Shown here one piece after another: positions 61,533 through 64,000 of a DNA stretch of 64,000 bases. The DNA comes from Acaryochloris sp. IP29b_bin.148 (GTDB taxonomy: Bacteria; Cyanobacteriota; Cyanobacteriia; Thermosynechococcales; Thermosynechococcaceae). The translations under genes and the position numbers were made by a program. The notes beneath the pieces are model-generated. The model saw nothing but the letters and a program-made list of their open reading frames with translations. It had not been told where the DNA came from and did no database searches. Each line of letters opens with the position of its first letter. The first letter of the stretch is position 1. The DNA lies in NCBI RefSeq assembly GCF_028285565.1, contig NZ_JANQOY010000033.1, positions 1-64,000 on the forward strand, read 5' to 3'.

Positions 61533-62633
61533 ATGTCTATTTCATTCTTGTTCGAACCCATTCGTCTGGGTGCCATTGACCTGCGCAATCGAATGGTGAT
61601 GGCCCCATTAACCCGAGGTCGATCGGGTCCCGATCGAATCCCCAATGCCCTAATGGCAAAATACTATCGACAGCGAGCTAGTGCAGGCTTGATTATTACT
61701 GAAGCGACCCAAGTTTCAGAGCAAGCTGCTGGCTGGGCCGAAACCCCTGGTATCTATTCACAGGAGCAAATTCAGGCGTGGCAGCAAGTGACAGATGCCG
61801 TCCATCAGCAGGGTGGCAAAATTGTCCTCCAAATTTGGCATACGGGACGGGCCTCTCATCCTGATTTCCAGCTGAATGGGGCACGACCGATTTCTGCATC
61901 AGCGATTAAACCCGCCGGTGAAGTTCATACTCCTCAAGGCAAGAAACCTTTTGTGACCCCAAGGGCTGTGAGTCTAGAAGAGATTCCGGGGCTTGTTCAA
62001 GACTTTGCTCAAGCTACTCGTAATGCTCGACAAGCAGGATTCGATGGCGTTGAAATCCATGCAGCTAACGGATACTTAATTGATCAGTTTCTGAGAGATG
62101 GAACCAACCAACGGCAAGATGCCTATGGGGGCACGATTGAGAATCGCGCTCGGTTTTTACTGGAGGTGACGGCGGCGGCGGTGAATGCTTGGAGTGCGGA
62201 TCATATCGGCGTCCGATTATCTCCCACTAATGCCTTTAATGACATGAGAGATAGCAATCCGATCTCAACCTTTACCTATGCCGCCCAAGCATTGAATTCC
62301 TTCAACCTGGCCTATCTCCATCTCCTCGAAGCCTTGCCAGGACATATGCTGGCGGTCGAGGGCGAGCGAGTGAGTCCCTACATTCGCAAGATTTTCCAAG
62401 GCCCTCTGATGATCAATGGGGGCTATGATGCGGTGAGTGGGGCAGCTGCGATCGCAAATCAAGACGCCGATCTAGTCGCCTATGGCATCCCATTTATTGC
62501 CAACCCAGATTTACCGGAACGCTTTGCCCAACAAGCTCCCTTAAATAAACCAGACCCATCCACGTTCTATACCCGTGGGGCAAAAGGTTACACCGATTAT
62601 CCGGCTCTTAGCCCGCTCCCCACGGTAGCTTAG
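61533..62633 (+). CDS. Old yellow enzyme family alkene reductase
   Basis: LFEPIRLGAIDLRNRMVMAPLTRGRS, GGKIVLQIWHTGRASHPDF, FDGVEIHAANGYLIDQFLRDGTNQRQDAYGGTIENRARFLLEV. Confidence 0.95.
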   Translation: MSISFLFEPIRLGAIDLRNRMVMAPLTRGRSGPDRIPNALMAKYYRQRASAGLIITEATQVSEQAAGWAETPGIYSQEQIQAWQQVTDAVHQQGGKIVLQIWHTGRASHPDFQLNGARPISASAIKPAGEVHTPQGKKPFVTPRAVSLEEIPGLVQDFAQATRNARQAGFDGVEIHAANGYLIDQFLRDGTNQRQDAYGGTIENRARFLLEVTAAAVNAWSADHIGVRLSPTNAFNDMRDSNPISTFTYAAQALNSFNLAYLHLLEALPGHMLAVEGERVSPYIRKIFQGPLMINGGYDAVSGAAAIANQDADLVAYGIPFIANPDLPERFAQQAPLNKPDPSTFYTRGAKGYTDYPALSPLPTVA

Positions 62634-63300
62634 CGTGCCATCACTTCCATTGCTATCAAATTTGAAGACTATGGAGATGGAAGTTGTCTGGACACCTAAC
62701 GTACCGTGCGGCATCAGCCTTACTGGATTATGGGATGCAGGCCGTCTTGCGATCACCCTAGTAGATGAGATAAGACGGCTGCATCCAGCGGGAATAGGAC
62801 CACCCTTTGCAATCCTCGATCTGAATCGACATTAGGCGTTGACATCAAACTTTGTCTTGTATAACTGTCATCCACACGACCGTTACCCATCGTCTCTTCG
62901 TCGTCATTGGTGATGATATGGCTAATCAGGAGCGATGTCGGCATGCTGAGCAAAACTAAGCTTGCCATCCAATTTACACCTATAAATTTTGAGAATTTTA
63001 GGTATAAATTACGATAAAGAGCAGTTTTCGAGATGCGCTCTGTATACAAAGACTTCAGCTATATTCCACGTTGGGAAAAGGGGGGTAGGTCGATGCCCAG
63101 CCAGTTTCACCCTTTTTGAATGCAAACGGAAAATACTAAAAAATGGTTTCATCCTCAATATCTTAGCGAAATTGAATACTCCAAAAACATCATTTTATAT
63201 AATTTTTGTATTCTAAATTACACGTCTTGTAGGCACCCATTAAATTGGAATTTTATGTATAAAAATTATGATAGATGAACCCTCCATTTGAACTATACTA

Positions 63301-63391
63301 TTTCCGTAGTATAATCCTCTGAAGTGCAATGCAATCTATTGACTTTTTCCGTAGTATAATCCTCTGAAGTGCAATGCAATCTATTGACTTT
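63301..63391. repeat. 45-bp tandem duplication spanning the start region of the CBM2 ORF
   Basis: TTTCCGTAGTATAATCCTCTGAAGTGCAATGCAATCTATTGACTT at 63301 and again at 63346 (period 45). Confidence 0.95.
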
Positions 63392-64000
63392 GAGCTTGAA
63401 AACCAGTGGAGCGAAAGATTTCAGGCCTCTATATCTATTGTCAATAATGGCAAAAAAACGCTAGATGGCTGGATACTAGAATTTGAAGCTCCTTTCGAAA
63501 TTACTCAGATCTGGAATGCAGAGATTCTGAATAAAGAAGGCAATCGCTACACTATTCAATATGCAGACTGGAATAAAAATTTAGCTCCCGGACAAACGCT
63601 GACGTTTGGCTTTTTAGGGAAATCTGATACGGAGTCCGTCAGTCAACCGCGAGATTTTTAATCTCAACGGTGAAACCCCCACTCTGCCCAGTCCAGCACC
63701 CCAACCCGTGCCTGAAATTGAAATCGGTAACGTCACGGTCTCTGAAGCCGATGATCAGGCTGTGTTTGAAGTGACGCTTACGGATGCGAGTGACCAGCGC
63801 GTTACCGTTCAATACTCAACCGCCAATGGCACTGCTCTGTCGGGCTCTGACTATGAGGCTCAGTCTGGTCGCGCCATCTTTGAGCCGGGTCAAACCTCTA
63901 CATTGATTCGGATCAACCTCCTAGAAGATACGGCAGACGAATCCAATGAAAATTTCTCGCTCGAATTATCGCAACCCGCTAATGCTGACCTAGCCAACAC
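63374..64000 (+). pseudogene. CBM2-like plus Calx-beta domain protein with frameshift (3' end beyond window)
   Basis: Frame 1: MQSIDFELENQWSERFQASISIVNNGKKTLDGWILEF...TFGFLGKSDTESVSQPRDF*. After the T5 run (63656-63660) a +1 frame continues NLNGETPTLPSPAPQPVPEIEIGNVTVSEADDQAVFEVTLTD...STANGTALSGSDYEAQSG (Calx-beta). Confidence 0.65.

Noticed and set aside
62635-62835. 66-aa ORF MPSLPLLSNLKTMEMEVVWTPN... after the OYE gene
   Set aside because: Short and without recognisable family or clear ribosome site; may be a remnant but cannot be supported from sequence alone.

Overview
The window looks like cyanobacterial chromosome. Supporting signs are frequent GCGATCGC (HIP1) octamers, btpA, ycf39-like, menA/menF and shc genes, and multi-PAS signalling kinases; the gene style resembles Acaryochloris, but I could not confirm that. 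Most of it is ordinary housekeeping and signalling sequence: TolC, cry-DASH, Ser/Thr kinases, a 2654-aa kinase/AAA/GAF/PAS/histidine-kinase protein plus partner, cysteine desulfurase, aspS, uvrC, nadK, menA/menF, folK, btpA, gap, an ABC exporter, shc, GGDEF/EAL, trx and OYE. The most interesting region is 24779-27823, just after tRNA-Gly(UCC). It is a 3.0-kb element with TGTACA termini, a 5-bp direct repeat (AATTC) on both sides, and multiple internal TTCCAGAATTAnTGTC repeats like TnsB-type transposase sites. These ends resemble Tn5053/Tn7-like or type V-K CAST transposons. No transposase, Cas or CRISPR gene is inside. The cargo is a protein with the DGA and RHR motifs of diadenylate cyclase (DisA_N) domains, plus a second slot holding a small reverse-strand ORF with an integron attC-like 3' site. 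The left-end region is present twice, so the same boundary sequences surround two different cargos. Other points of interest are a TnpB-less IS200/IS605 relic that keeps an omegaRNA-like 3' structure (43789-44055), a perfect 40-bp palindrome (7135-7174), a nonsense-interrupted antitoxin gene, a homopolymer frameshift in a CBM2/Calx-beta gene at the window end, and an ArsR/thioredoxin/OYE locus with a palindromic operator candidate. All family calls come from reading motifs by eye; no database search was run.
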